From Synechococcus sp. RCC307 (lineage in GTDB: Bacteria; Cyanobacteriota; Cyanobacteriia; PCC-6307; Cyanobiaceae), in assembly GCA_000063525.1 (NCBI GenBank), contig CT978603.1:1111105-1175104 (forward strand): DNA of 64,000 nt, given 5' to 3'. Below the pieces are notes generated by a model. It worked only from the letters and a program-made list of their open reading frames with translations, ran no database searches and was not told the origin of the DNA. Below, in pieces: positions 34,414-43,159 of this stretch (position 1 is the stretch's first letter; each line of letters starts with the position of its first letter). The translations under genes and the position numbers were made by a program.

Positions 34414-36017
34414 AACGCACGCGCCTCTGGCTGATTCTTGGCGGTCTGCTGGTGGTGGTTGTGGTGCTGTCGATCGTGATGCAAGCGATCAACAGCTTGA
34501 TTTGGCAGTTGAGTTATTGGCTTCCTGGATGGCTGGTGGGCCCCATCCTGTTGCTCTTGGTTGGTGCCCTGGTGCTGGCCCTGCTGCCGCTGGTGGAACC
34601 GTTGATCCGCGGGAAACGAGGCCAAGCCAAAGCGGGCCAACCTGCACCACCCAGCAACCGTCAAGAAGCGGCCCGCCGCAATCTCGACTCCATTGATCAG
34701 CAACTGGCGCAACTCAGTGATGACGTCGCGCGTCAAGCCCTGCAACAACAGCGGCAACAGGTGCAGGAATCCTTGGAGCGGGGTGATTTCAGGGTGGTCG
34801 TCTTTGGCAGCGGCTCCAGCGGCAAGACCTCGCTGATTCGCGCCCTCCTCAATGACCAAGTGGGTTCGGTGGGCGCAGCGATGGGCTCCACCACCAGCAC
34901 CAACAGCTATCGGCTGCGCTTGGCCGGCCTGGCTCGCTCGATCCAATTGCGCGATACCCCAGGAATCCTCGAAGCCGGCGAGCAGGGCAGCAACCGTGAA
35001 CGGGATGCTCGCTCGGAAGCCGTGCTGGCCGATCTGATCTTGTTTGTTGTGGACGGCGATCTACGCAGCAGCGAATTCAGCGTGCTGCGCAGCCTGGCCG
35101 AAGTGGGCAAACGCACCCTGCTGGTGCTCAACAAATGTGACCTGCGCGGTGAGACCGAAGAGCAACGCCTGCTGCAGCTGTTGCGGCGCCGCTGCACAGG
35201 CCTGGTGGAGTCCCAAGACGTTGTCAGTGCCAGCGCTGCACCGCAAAGCGTGCCCAGGCCGGGCGAGCGGCCATGGCAACCACCAGCCGAGATTGAGCGG
35301 TTGCTGCGCCGGCTGGCCGCGGTTTTGCGCGCCGACGGTGAAGAACTTCTGGCCGACAACATCTTGTTGCAAAGCAGTCGCCTGGCCGAAACCTCCCAAA
35401 GCCTGCTGGATCGTCAACGGGGCTTGCAGGCAATGGCAGTGGTAGAGCGCTACGGCTGGATCGGCGCTGGGGTGATCGCCGTCACGCCACTGCCCGGGGT
35501 TGATCTTCTGGCCACCGCCGCCGTCAACGCGCAGATGGTGGTGGAGATTGCTCAGGTCTATGGCGTCAGCATCACCCGCGAGCAAGGGCAGCAATTGGCC
35601 CTCTCCCTGGGACGCACCTTGGCCAGCTTGGGCGTTGTCAAAGGGGGAGCCAGCCTGCTGGGGGCTGCACTCAGCAGCCAATTGCCCACGTTGATTGCGG
35701 GCAAAGCGATTCAAGCGGTCACCGCCGCCTGGCTGACACGACTGGCGGGCAAAAGCTTCATCACCTACTTCAGCCAGCAGCAGACCTGGGGTGATGGCGG
35801 TATCGGCGAAGTGGTGCGACGTCAGTACGACCTGGATCGTCGCGACCTCGATCTCAGCCGTTTTCTGGAGCAAGCTCTGGCGAAGGTGGTGGAGCCGCTG
35901 CGCCGGGGACGGCGCCTGCCGCCGCAAAGGCCTCAGGCGGTGGCGGACGCAGTGGACCTTGACGATCCAGAACCATCACCAGGGCCAAATAGGCCAAGGC
36001 CAGGAGCACCGAAATAA
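34410..36017 (+). CDS. Era-like GTPase with DUF697 domain
   Basis: The 535-residue protein has two N-terminal membrane segments (7-28 and 42-66) and a helical linker (~85-125). The GTPase domain shows G1 GSGSSGKT (133-140), G3 DTPG (182-185) and G4 NKCD (241-244). A C-terminal hydrophobic DUF697 domain follows (GWIGAGVIAVTPLPGVDLLATAAVNAQMVVEIA), and a Pro-rich tail ends the protein. This YcjF/DUF697 layout is common in cyanobacteria; the function is unknown but membrane remodelling or stress roles have been proposed for relatives. The tail overlaps an antisense small gene. Confidence 0.88.
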   Translation: MKRTRLWLILGGLLVVVVVLSIVMQAINSLIWQLSYWLPGWLVGPILLLLVGALVLALLPLVEPLIRGKRGQAKAGQPAPPSNRQEAARRNLDSIDQQLAQLSDDVARQALQQQRQQVQESLERGDFRVVVFGSGSSGKTSLIRALLNDQVGSVGAAMGSTTSTNSYRLRLAGLARSIQLRDTPGILEAGEQGSNRERDARSEAVLADLILFVVDGDLRSSEFSVLRSLAEVGKRTLLVLNKCDLRGETEEQRLLQLLRRRCTGLVESQDVVSASAAPQSVPRPGERPWQPPAEIERLLRRLAAVLRADGEELLADNILLQSSRLAETSQSLLDRQRGLQAMAVVERYGWIGAGVIAVTPLPGVDLLATAAVNAQMVVEIAQVYGVSITREQGQQLALSLGRTLASLGVVKGGASLLGAALSSQLPTLIAGKAIQAVTAAWLTRLAGKSFITYFSQQQTWGDGGIGEVVRRQYDLDRRDLDLSRFLEQALAKVVEPLRRGRRLPPQRPQAVADAVDLDDPEPSPGPNRPRPGAPK

Positions 36018-36066
36018 CCCCGGTCGCAATGGCGACCCAGCGACCACGGGGAGAGGACTCACTCAT
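35854..36066 (-). CDS. Small single-pass membrane protein, antisense to the GTPase 3' end
   Basis: The 70-residue protein MSESSPRGRWVAIATGVISVL... has one membrane helix (about residues 10-31) and a Pro/Ala-rich tail. Its ATG shares an ATGA overlap with the stop of the leftward PLP decarboxylase, which favours a real, translationally coupled gene. It overlaps the GTPase coding region on the other strand by about 164 nt, so one of the two tails is likely under weak constraint. Function unknown. Confidence 0.65.
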   Translation of the reverse strand: MSESSPRGRWVAIATGVISVLLALAYLALVMVLDRQGPLRPPPPEAFAAAGAVPGAAAPPPSPELAPENG

Positions 36067-37478
36067 GAGGCTTGGAGCACCGCAGCAATCTGCTGCAACT
36101 CGCGCTCACCTGTGAATGGATTGCCCAGCACGGCCTTGAGCAAGGGTTGGCCATTGAGGTTTGGTTTCGACAGCCAGAGGTTGTGTTCGAGCAGGGCCTG
36201 ATGGACGCGATCCCGCCAGCCCATGGCCGCCTCGCCAGCGAGCGAGGCATGGCGAAAGCTCAGCAGGTGCAGATCGCCAGGGAGCAGCGTGAGCGGCAGT
36301 GGCTCCAGCAACTGCAACAGGCACTGGCGGCGCTCCAGAGCAGCAGAAATCACCGCATCAATGCCCTCCAGGCCGAGATGCTGCAAACCCAGCCAGAGCT
36401 TTAAAACCTCAGCGCCTCGGGTGCCCTGCAAACCCAAATCACCACCTTGGGGACTCGCCGTTTCCTCCATGTAGGGCAGCGCTGTGGAGAAGGTGTCGGC
36501 GAGACTCTCGCTGCGGCGGACCAACAACACCGAGGAGGGTTTGCTGATTCCCAGGAGCTTTTGGGGATTGAGGCAAACCGAATCGGCCAGCTCCAAGCCA
36601 GCCACCCGCCAGCGGTGCTGATCACTGAGGCCGCAAACCCCGCCGATGGCCGCATCCACGTGAAACCACACGCCGAACTCACGGCAGAGCGCGCCAAGCT
36701 CCGCAAGCGGATCGATGGCCCCTTGGATGGTGGTGCCAGCTACACCCACCACGGCCAGCACAGGCCGCCCTTGCTGTTGGGCCAGCTGCAGAGCCTGCCG
36801 CAGCGTGTCAGGGCAAAGGCGCCCGGCTTGATCCAGCGGCAGCGTGCGCAGGGCCTCAGGCGGCAAGCCCATCACCGTTAGGGCCTTGTGAAACGACACA
36901 TGGACTGCAGAGCCAGCCAACACCACCGCATCCGTTCTGGTCTGCAGGCCGGCTTGCTTGCGGGCACACACCAGCGCCATCAGGTTGCTGAGGCTGCCGC
37001 CACTGGCAGGAACACCACCGGCGTCAGGGCCGAGCCCAATGCGATCAGCAAGCCAGCGGCACAATTGCCGCTCCAAGCGGGTGAGCGAAGGCGAGAGCTC
37101 TTCGGCGAGCAGATTGTTGTTGAGGCCTGAGGCCACCAAATCAGCCACCACCGAGATCGCCAACGGCGGCGGATCCAAGTGGGCCAAGGCGCCGGGATGG
37201 TTGGGCCGGAAGGCGCCCGCCATCACCGTGCGCAAATCGTCGAGCAAGGCGTCCGGAGAGCGCCCTTGCTCAAGCGGTGCAGCCCCAGGCACCAAACTCA
37301 GATGGGGGCGAGGACCATGCTGATGGGAGTCCCCATACCAACGACAAAGCAACTCAACGCTGTGCTTCAACACCGCTTGCAGCTCGGGATCCACCGCCCC
37401 AGGGCCAGGGAACAGGGGGAGACCCTCTGGAAATGGGCTGGAAAGGACCTGCAAGCAGCGCGTCCGTTGATGGGTCAT
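36063..37478 (-). CDS. PLP-dependent group II amino-acid decarboxylase
   Basis: The 471-residue enzyme belongs to the glutamate/aromatic/diaminobutyrate decarboxylase fold. Key blocks are HLDPPPLAISVVADLVASGLNNNLL (near residue 100), GGVPASGGSLSNLMAL, HVSFHKAL (His stacking on PLP), HVDAAIGG (273-280, Asp binding the pyridine N) and LNPQKLLG with the Schiff-base Lys at about 307. The substrate cannot be assigned; 2,4-diaminobutyrate, glutamate or aromatic amino acids are options. ATG 37478 (MTHQ) is preferred because longer frames run into the divergent tadA gene; only 11 bases then separate the two starts. Confidence 0.88.
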   Translation of the reverse strand: MTHQRTRCLQVLSSPFPEGLPLFPGPGAVDPELQAVLKHSVELLCRWYGDSHQHGPRPHLSLVPGAAPLEQGRSPDALLDDLRTVMAGAFRPNHPGALAHLDPPPLAISVVADLVASGLNNNLLAEELSPSLTRLERQLCRWLADRIGLGPDAGGVPASGGSLSNLMALVCARKQAGLQTRTDAVVLAGSAVHVSFHKALTVMGLPPEALRTLPLDQAGRLCPDTLRQALQLAQQQGRPVLAVVGVAGTTIQGAIDPLAELGALCREFGVWFHVDAAIGGVCGLSDQHRWRVAGLELADSVCLNPQKLLGISKPSSVLLVRRSESLADTFSTALPYMEETASPQGGDLGLQGTRGAEVLKLWLGLQHLGLEGIDAVISAALERRQCLLQLLEPLPLTLLPGDLHLLSFRHASLAGEAAMGWRDRVHQALLEHNLWLSKPNLNGQPLLKAVLGNPFTGERELQQIAAVLQAS

Positions 37479-37489
37479 TCTCACTGCTG

Positions 37490-37984
37490 ATGGAAACCCT
37501 CTATCAGTCGTGGATGGATCGCCTGCTGCGGCTGGCCGCCAAGGCGGGGCAGCGGGGCGAAGTGCCTGTGGCGGCGGTCGTGATCGATCCACTCGGGCGA
37601 GCCATTGGCTGGGGGAGCAACCGACGCGAGGCTGCACAAGATCCCCTCGGGCATGCGGAGCTTGTGGCTCTACGCCAAGCCAGCAGCTTGCGCCGTGACT
37701 GGCGATTCAATCAGCACACCCTGCTGGTCACCCTTGAGCCGTGCCCAATGTGTGCGGGCGCCTTGGTACAGGCGCGCATGGGCCGCGTGGTGTTCGGCGC
37801 ATCGGATCCCAAGCGCGGGGCTCTGGGCGGATGCCTGAATCTCAGCACCGATGCTTCAGCCCATCACCACATGGAGGTGATCGGCGGTGTGCGCGGCGAA
37901 GCCTGCCGTGAGCAGCTACAGGCCTGGTTTAGGCAGCAGCGGAACCCTGACGGAAAGCTGGCAGCTCAAGATCCAACAGGTTGA
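37490..37984 (+). CDS. tadA: tRNA-specific adenosine deaminase
   Basis: TadA converts A34 to inosine in tRNA-Arg(ACG). The 164-residue protein has the zinc motifs HAE (55-57) and PCPMC (84-88) and the family block LEPCPMCAGALVQARMGRVVFGASDPKRGALGG. The start at ATG 37490 is fixed by its close, divergent neighbour. The 3' end overlaps the aminotransferase gene by 56 nt on the opposite strand. Confidence 0.93.
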   Translation: METLYQSWMDRLLRLAAKAGQRGEVPVAAVVIDPLGRAIGWGSNRREAAQDPLGHAELVALRQASSLRRDWRFNQHTLLVTLEPCPMCAGALVQARMGRVVFGASDPKRGALGGCLNLSTDASAHHHMEVIGGVRGEACREQLQAWFRQQRNPDGKLAAQDPTG

Positions 37985-39119
37985 GCAGGCGCTCAACGTT
38001 TTCAGGCTTGGAATTGGTGCCCATCAGGCCAACACGCCAGACGCGACCAGCCAGATCACCAAGGCCATTACCGATCTCAACACCGTGCTTGTTCAGCAGA
38101 TGGGTCGCGAAGGCTTTGCCATCGACACCATCAGGGATCTTCACAGTGGTGAGGGTGGGAAGCCTGTGGGAGAGGGGCACGTGCAGCTCAAGACCCATGC
38201 GCTCCAAACCAGCCCACAGCTCCTCGCTATTGCGGCGGTGGCGGGCCCAGGAATTCTCCAAACCTTCCTCACATAGCAGACGAAGCGCTTCGCGCAATCC
38301 GTAGTTCATATTCACCGGCGCCGTGTGGTGATAAGTGCGCTGGCTGCCCCAATAGGACTTCAGACCTGACATGTCCAGGTACCAGTTGGGCACCTTGCCG
38401 CTGCGGCGATCCAGCTTTTCCTCCGCCCGGGGACCCATGGTGAAAGGACCCAGTCCTGGAGGGCAGCTCAGACCCTTTTGGCTGCAGCTGTAGGCCAGGT
38501 CAACCTTGGCCTCATCCAGCTTCAGCGGAACACCCCCTAAAGAGGTGACGGTGTCGAGCAGCAAGAGGCAGTCATGGGCGCGGCAGAGATCACCGATGCC
38601 ATCGAGGGGCTGCTGAACGCCGGTGGAGGTTTCAGCGTGGACCAAAGCCAGCACAGCAGGCTTGTGCTGCTCCACCGCTTGGGTGAGGGTGTCAAGGCTG
38701 AGAGCTTCACCCCAAGGAGCCGACACCTCAACGACCTTGGCCCCGTAGCGGCCGCACATGTCGACCAGGCGCTTGCCGAAATAACCGATCACGCCGACAA
38801 CCACCGTTTCGCCGGGTTCCACGGTGTTGGCGATGGTGGCCTCCATGGCGGCACTGCCGGTTCCGCTCACGGGAATGGTGAAGCGGTTATCGGTTTGCCA
38901 GGCGTAGCGCAGCATTTCCTGCACCTCATTCATCAGCTCGAGATAGAGCGGATCAAGGTGACTGAGCGGAGGCCTCGCGATGGCTTGCAGAACCCGCGGA
39001 TCAGCATTGGAAGGACCGGGACCAAGCAGCAACCGATCAGGCGTTGCGATGGGATCCAGGCGCAGACGATGAGCCTCGTTCACGGACAGTGCTGCGGAAG
39101 AAAGCGACGAGACAGTCAC
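37929..39119 (-). CDS. Class V aminotransferase (alanine/serine-glyoxylate type)
   Basis: The 396-residue PLP enzyme opens with DRLLLGPGPSNADPRVLQAIARPPLSHLDP, the hallmark of serine/alanine-glyoxylate aminotransferases. ALVHAETSTGVQQPLD and LLLLDTVTSLGG (PLP-binding Asp) follow, with the Schiff-base Lys215 in YSCSQKGLSCPPGLGP. It probably works in photorespiratory glyoxylate to glycine conversion. Distinguishing alanine from serine specificity is not possible here. The 3' end overlaps tadA by 56 nt. Confidence 0.92.
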   Translation of the reverse strand: MTVSSLSSAALSVNEAHRLRLDPIATPDRLLLGPGPSNADPRVLQAIARPPLSHLDPLYLELMNEVQEMLRYAWQTDNRFTIPVSGTGSAAMEATIANTVEPGETVVVGVIGYFGKRLVDMCGRYGAKVVEVSAPWGEALSLDTLTQAVEQHKPAVLALVHAETSTGVQQPLDGIGDLCRAHDCLLLLDTVTSLGGVPLKLDEAKVDLAYSCSQKGLSCPPGLGPFTMGPRAEEKLDRRSGKVPNWYLDMSGLKSYWGSQRTYHHTAPVNMNYGLREALRLLCEEGLENSWARHRRNSEELWAGLERMGLELHVPLSHRLPTLTTVKIPDGVDGKAFATHLLNKHGVEIGNGLGDLAGRVWRVGLMGTNSKPENVERLLNLLDLELPAFRQGSAAA

Positions 39120-39170
39120 GTGACGAGAAAAGGTTTGATGTGCAGAGGTTAGAAGTTCGTGGAATCGGAA

Positions 39171-39689
39171 TCAGCGACCGCTGATATTCGTTTCCGCCAA
39201 GGCCCTGGCCATGTGCTCAAAGGGAGCACGAACCACGTCGGCCGACTGCACTCCCTCAGCAGAGAGCATTTCTTGCACCACCTCAGAAAGCAGCAAGATG
39301 CCCCGTGCCGTGGGGCCTGTCGGAACACCGAGACTCTTATAGGTGTCGTTGAGTCCGTTCAAGACCCGCTCATCCAGCATTTTCCAATCAGCCGCCACCA
39401 AGGCGTAGGAGGCATAACGAAGGAAATAGTCGAGGTCGCGCAAGCAGGCCGCCAAACGGCGGGTCGTGTAGGCATTGCCGCCGGGCAACAACAGTTCCGG
39501 ATCGGCAAGCCAGAGGCGCTGACTGGCCTCGCGAACAATCTCTGCCGCTTCGCGATTGATCAACGCAACAGCCGCCAAGCGAAGGTCAGCCTCCGCGAAG
39601 TAGGCATCGATCTGCTCAATCGCCAAGCGATCGAGATAGCGACCCTGCTGGTCGTAGCGACCGATCAGACCGGTGACTGCGTCCTGCAT
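39171..39689 (-). CDS. apcF: Allophycocyanin beta-18 core subunit
   Basis: A 172-residue phycobiliprotein. MQDAVTGLIGRYDQQGRYLDR, LLPGGNAYTTRRLAACLRDLDYFLRYASYAL (bilin-binding Cys82) and VLDERVLNGL-type sequence (here MLDERVLNGLNDTYKSLGVPTGPTARG) identify the beta-18 allophycocyanin encoded by apcF rather than apcB. In the phycobilisome core it partners ApcE and helps energy transfer to photosystem II. It is divergent from glnA across a 189-base regulatory region. Confidence 0.93.
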   Translation of the reverse strand: MQDAVTGLIGRYDQQGRYLDRLAIEQIDAYFAEADLRLAAVALINREAAEIVREASQRLWLADPELLLPGGNAYTTRRLAACLRDLDYFLRYASYALVAADWKMLDERVLNGLNDTYKSLGVPTGPTARGILLLSEVVQEMLSAEGVQSADVVRAPFEHMARALAETNISGR

Positions 39690-39784
39690 GCATCCCTGGG
39701 TAGTGGGCGGAAACTAGCACTTCTGAACCAGCGCAAAGCCAGTTCCCAATTGGATTCCCACGATTTGACAGAAACCGTCACCTG

Positions 39785-39804
39785 AACGGAAGGTCCGTTT
39801 TTTT
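39785..39804 (+). terminator. Intrinsic-terminator-like hairpin upstream of glnA
   Basis: A 6-bp stem (AACGGA 39785-39790 with 39794-39799), an AGG loop and seven T (39798-39804) have the plus-strand orientation. No plus-strand gene precedes it, since apcF lies on the other strand. It may stop antisense or read-through transcripts before the NtcA promoter. Confidence 0.5.
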
Positions 39805-39846
39805 GTATCAGCTGATACACAGAGGGTCCAAAGTGCTCCGTACGTT
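39805..39846 (+). promoter_or_regulatory. glnA: NtcA-activated promoter of glnA
   Basis: GTATCAGCTGATAC (39805-39818) is a palindromic perfect GTA-N8-TAC NtcA box. It is followed after 22 bases by TACGTT (39841-39846), a match to the TAN3T -10 element. This is the canonical layout of NtcA class II promoters for nitrogen assimilation genes in cyanobacteria. The glnA ATG lies at 39879. Confidence 0.88.
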
Positions 39847-39878
39847 CAGCTTTCTGCTCTTCGTCCACTACGTCGTCC

Positions 39879-41297
39879 ATGGCCAAGACACCGCAGGACA
39901 TCCTTCGCCAGATCAAGGACGAAGGAATCGAACTCATTGATCTGAAATTTGCCGACGTCCATGGCAAGTGGCAGCACCTGACTGTGCATAAGGACCTCGT
40001 TGAAGAGGAATCCTTCACCGAAGGCCTGGCCTTTGACGGCTCCTCCATCCGCGGCTGGAAGGCCATCAACGAATCCGACATGGCGATGGTGCCCGATGCC
40101 AGCACCGCCTGGGTCGATCCGTTCTATGGCGAAAAAACCCTCAGCCTGATCTGCTCGATTCAGGAGCCCCGCAGCGGCCAGCCCTATGAGCGCTGCCCCC
40201 GTGCCTTGGCCCAGAAGGCCATCAATCACCTGGCAAGCACCGGCCTGGCTGACACCGCCTTCTTTGGCCCCGAGCCGGAATTCTTCATCTTTGATGACGT
40301 CCGCTACAACTCCGGCAACGGCAGCAGCTTCTACAGCTGCGATTCAGTTGAGGCTCCCTGGAACAGTGCCCGCCAAGAAGAAGGCGGCAACCTGGCCTAC
40401 AAGATCCAACTGAAAGAGGGCTACTTCCCCGTCGCCCCCAACGACACCATGCAGGACATGCGCAGCGAAATGCTGCTCACCATGGCCAACCTGGGAATCC
40501 CTATTGAGAAGCACCACCACGAGGTGGCCACCGCCCAACATGAGCTCGGCATGAAGTTCGCCGATCTGATCAGCGCGGCGGACAACGTGATGATTTACAA
40601 GTACGTCGTGCGCAACGTGGCCCGTAAATACGGCCGCACCGCCACGTTCATGCCAAAGCCTGTCTTTGCCGATAACGGCAGCGGCATGCACGTGCACCAG
40701 AGCCTGTGGAAAGGTGGCCAGCCCTTGTTCTTCGGTGAGGGCACCTACGCCAACCTGTCCCAAACCGCCCGCTGGTACATCGGCGGCCTGCTCAAGCACG
40801 CCCCCAGCTTCCTGGCCTTCACCAACCCCACTACCAACAGCTACAAGCGCCTGGTGCCCGGTTTTGAGGCCCCGGTGAACCTGGTGTATTCCCAGGGCAA
40901 CCGCTCCGCTGCTGTGCGGATCCCACTCACCGGCCCCAGCCCGAAAGCCAAGCGCCTGGAGTTCCGCTCCGGCGATGCCCTGGCCAACCCTTATCTGGCC
41001 TTCAGCGCCATGCTCATGGCTGGCCTCGACGGCATCAAGAATCAGATCGATCCCGGTGACGGCACCGACGTCGACCTGTTCGAACTGCCCGCCGAGCAAC
41101 TGGCCAAGATCTCCACAGTGCCCTCATCCCTCAATGGGGCCCTTCAGGCTCTCGATGCCGATAAGGACTACCTGCTGGCCGGTGGCGTCTTCACTGAAGA
41201 CTTCATCGAGAACTGGATTGATCTCAAGTACGAGGAAGTCCAGCAACTCCGTCAGCGCCCGCATCCCCACGAGTTCACCATGTACTACGACGCCTGA
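39879..41297 (+). CDS. glnA: Glutamine synthetase type I
   Basis: The 472-residue GSI enzyme makes glutamine from glutamate, ammonia and ATP, the entry step of nitrogen assimilation. Visible signatures are [31 protein letters not shown] (metal ligands), [14 protein letters not shown], the ATP-binding [18 protein letters not shown] and the adenylylation-region LFELP. Expression is likely NtcA-controlled from the box at 39805. A strong terminator follows at 41319. Confidence 0.98.
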   Translation: MAKTPQDILRQIKDEGIELIDLKFADVHGKWQHLTVHKDLVEEESFTEGLAFDGSSIRGWKAINESDMAMVPDASTAWVDPFYGEKTLSLICSIQEPRSGQPYERCPRALAQKAINHLASTGLADTAFFGPEPEFFIFDDVRYNSGNGSSFYSCDSVEAPWNSARQEEGGNLAYKIQLKEGYFPVAPNDTMQDMRSEMLLTMANLGIPIEKHHHEVATAQHELGMKFADLISAADNVMIYKYVVRNVARKYGRTATFMPKPVFADNGSGMHVHQSLWKGGQPLFFGEGTYANLSQTARWYIGGLLKHAPSFLAFTNPTTNSYKRLVPGFEAPVNLVYSQGNRSAAVRIPLTGPSPKAKRLEFRSGDALANPYLAFSAMLMAGLDGIKNQIDPGDGTDVDLFELPAEQLAKISTVPSSLNGALQALDADKDYLLAGGVFTEDFIENWIDLKYEEVQQLRQRPHPHEFTMYYDA

Positions 41298-41318
41298 TCA
41301 CTGGCGACGTTTCATCCC

Positions 41319-41345
41319 AAGGGGGCCGAAGGGCCCCCTTTTTTT
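41319..41345 (+). terminator. glnA: Rho-independent terminator of glnA
   Basis: A 9-bp stem (AAGGGGGCC 41319-41327 with 41332-41340), a GAAG loop and a T-run to 41345 lie 21 bases after the glnA stop. Confidence 0.9.
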
Positions 41346-41404
41346 GTGTCTAGGCCACGTTTTTAGTCTGGATCGGTTGAAATGGGTGATCCCCAGAAAG
41401 GGCC

Positions 41405-42454
41405 ATGAGCGACCCCGTCACCAAGCTGGCGTACCAAACCATGCAGCAGGGCAAAAGCCTGTTGGGTTTGGCCCATAAAGAGGTGAGCACTCGCCTGATG
41501 GATCTGGTTGCTCCCCAGGCCAGCGCCAGCACAGTGCCTGTGCCCCCCGAAATGCTGGGGGAGCTGCGCAGCAGCATGAACGAGCTGCTGGAGCTGGATT
41601 GGAAAGAAGCGCAGCATGGCCTCTATCCCACCTCGTTGCTGTTTGACGCTCCCTGGCTCGATTGGGCTGTTCGATACCCCCTGGTCTGGCTGGATCTGCC
41701 CTCCATCTGGCAGCGCCGCACGCGGCGGGATGTGACCGATCTACCGGTGGAGATCAACCCCAAGGATTACCCGGACTATTACCTCCAAAACTTCCACCAC
41801 CAAACCGATGGCTACCTGAGTGATCGCTCAGCAGAGCTGTATGACCTGCAGGTGGAAATTCTGTTCAATGGCACTGCTGATGCGATGCGGCGTCGCCTAA
41901 TCCGTCCATTGCTCAATCAGCTGGGTGGCCGTCGTGCCGATGCCATTCGCGTGCTGGACATTGCCACCGGCACCGGTCGCACCTTGCGCCAGCTGCGGGG
42001 AGCGTTGCCGAAAGCGCAGTTGGTGGGCCTGGATCTCTCCTCCTCCTACCTGCGTCAAGCCAGCCGTTGGCTGTCAGAGATTCCTGGCGAATTACCGCAG
42101 CTGGTCCAAGGCAATGGTGAGGAGCTTCCCTTCGCCAACGAGGTGATGCAGGCGGCGACCTGTGTGTTCCTGTTCCATGAGCTTCCTGGTGAGGCCCGCC
42201 AAAAGGTGCTGGACGAGGCTTGGCGCGTGCTGGAGCCCGGTGGTGTGCTGGTGCTAGCGGATTCGATTCAGCTGGATGACAGCCCTACATTTGGCGCCGT
42301 GATGGAGAACTTCAGGCGCGTTTTCCATGAGCCTTATTACCGCGATTACATTGCAGATAACATTCCAGAAAGACTGCAGCGCAGTGGCTTTGAGGTCATT
42401 GAAGCCAAATCTTATTTTATGACGAGAGTTTGGACAGCTCGCAAATCTGGTTGA
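41405..42454 (+). CDS. Class I SAM-dependent methyltransferase
   Basis: The 349-residue protein has an N-terminal extension of about 175 residues and then a Rossmann methyltransferase domain. Motif I is VLDIATGTGRTL, motif II GLDLSSSYLRQASRW, motif III GNGEELPFANEVM and motif V VLEPGGVLVLADSI. The UbiE/menaquinone-type pattern suggests a small lipophilic or quinone-like substrate, but no substrate can be named. The last ~15 codons become AT-rich, as does the 100 bases after the gene. Confidence 0.85.
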   Translation: MSDPVTKLAYQTMQQGKSLLGLAHKEVSTRLMDLVAPQASASTVPVPPEMLGELRSSMNELLELDWKEAQHGLYPTSLLFDAPWLDWAVRYPLVWLDLPSIWQRRTRRDVTDLPVEINPKDYPDYYLQNFHHQTDGYLSDRSAELYDLQVEILFNGTADAMRRRLIRPLLNQLGGRRADAIRVLDIATGTGRTLRQLRGALPKAQLVGLDLSSSYLRQASRWLSEIPGELPQLVQGNGEELPFANEVMQAATCVFLFHELPGEARQKVLDEAWRVLEPGGVLVLADSIQLDDSPTFGAVMENFRRVFHEPYYRDYIADNIPERLQRSGFEVIEAKSYFMTRVWTARKSG

Positions 42455-42557
42455 TATAAACCTATATGCGGTAGATATTCAGATCGCAACATAAAGTGGA
42501 AGAAAGTTGTAACTTGAACGATTCTTAGCTCCAATGGGGCTGTAACAGGGGCCGTTG

Positions 42558-42908
42558 ATGACTAACCCATTTCGGGTGCGATGGCTCGAAGGTTGGACCT
42601 TCCAGACCGTTCTGCAAGGGGGACAACCGACGATTGAGGCCTATGGCTTCGGGGTTTGCCTGCGGGCTGTGATTGTCCAGGGCGAATCCCCGACCGAAGC
42701 AGCCGATCGCTTGGTGCTTGAAGAAGACAGGCTGCGGCGGTCGCTGCGCAATGCCTGGAAGCGTGGCCCGATGCATCTGCTCAACACCGTGCTTGATGTT
42801 GAACGCGGCGAAGAGCTGACGCTGCAGGACAACTTGATCCGCAGCGCTCAGCAGCTGGAGCCCGCCATCTCACCGCGGGAGGAAGTGATGCAGGGCCTGT
42901 CCCAGTAG
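42558..42908 (+). CDS. Conserved-looking protein of unknown function
   Basis: A 116-residue soluble protein, TNPFRVRWLEGWTFQTVLQGG..., with no signal peptide or known motif. A mixed alpha/beta region (YGFGVCLRAVIVQGESPTEAADRLVLEEDRLR) precedes a charged helical C-terminus. ATG 42558 is favoured over an adjacent TTG. It converges on a small leftward gene with a 39-base overlap. No function can be inferred. Confidence 0.65.
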   Translation: MTNPFRVRWLEGWTFQTVLQGGQPTIEAYGFGVCLRAVIVQGESPTEAADRLVLEEDRLRRSLRNAWKRGPMHLLNTVLDVERGEELTLQDNLIRSAQQLEPAISPREEVMQGLSQ

Positions 42909-43094
42909 CAATCCAGCACCTCCCCAGCGCAAAGCACGCCAGAAGCGACCATCCCCACCGGTGAGGGGAAGCTCAGCCGCGCTGAGCAGCTCTAAAAGAA
43001 GCCGTTGGCGTTGCTGTTGTCGGCGCCCGGCAACCGATGGTTGGCGTTCCGCTTTGGCCAAACTGATTTGCAGCACTGGGCTGAGGTGATGCAT
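42870..43094 (-). CDS. Small protein with C-terminal hydrophobic tail
   Basis: A 74-residue product from ATG 43094 (MHHLSPVLQISLAKAE...). It is basic in the middle (GRRQQQRQRLLLELLSAAELP) and ends with a short hydrophobic, possibly membrane-inserting tail (FWRALRWGGAGLLLGQALHHFLPR). Its tail overlaps the rightward gene at 42558-42908 by 39 nt. It may be a genuine small gene or a shadow; the hydrophobic tail and lack of a better competing frame favour real. Confidence 0.45.
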   Translation of the reverse strand: MHHLSPVLQISLAKAERQPSVAGRRQQQRQRLLLELLSAAELPLTGGDGRFWRALRWGGAGLLLGQALHHFLPR

Positions 43095-43159
43095 CCAGCG
43101 CAGCGGACGGGGCACGGCGTGCTTCCAAGCAGGACAATTCCCATTGTTGCCAGTTCTCC

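Noticed and set aside
35061-35927. 288-residue minus-strand frame within the GTPase gene
   Set aside because: Antisense to the GTPase domain with intact G motifs; no recognisable protein family.
40344-41099. 251-residue minus-strand frame within glnA
   Set aside because: Antisense to one of the most conserved genes in the window.
42455-42557. AT-rich 100-base stretch after the methyltransferase as an island boundary or RNA gene
   Set aside because: It contains only a weak GU-containing hairpin without a T-run, and no repeat or foreign gene adjoins it.
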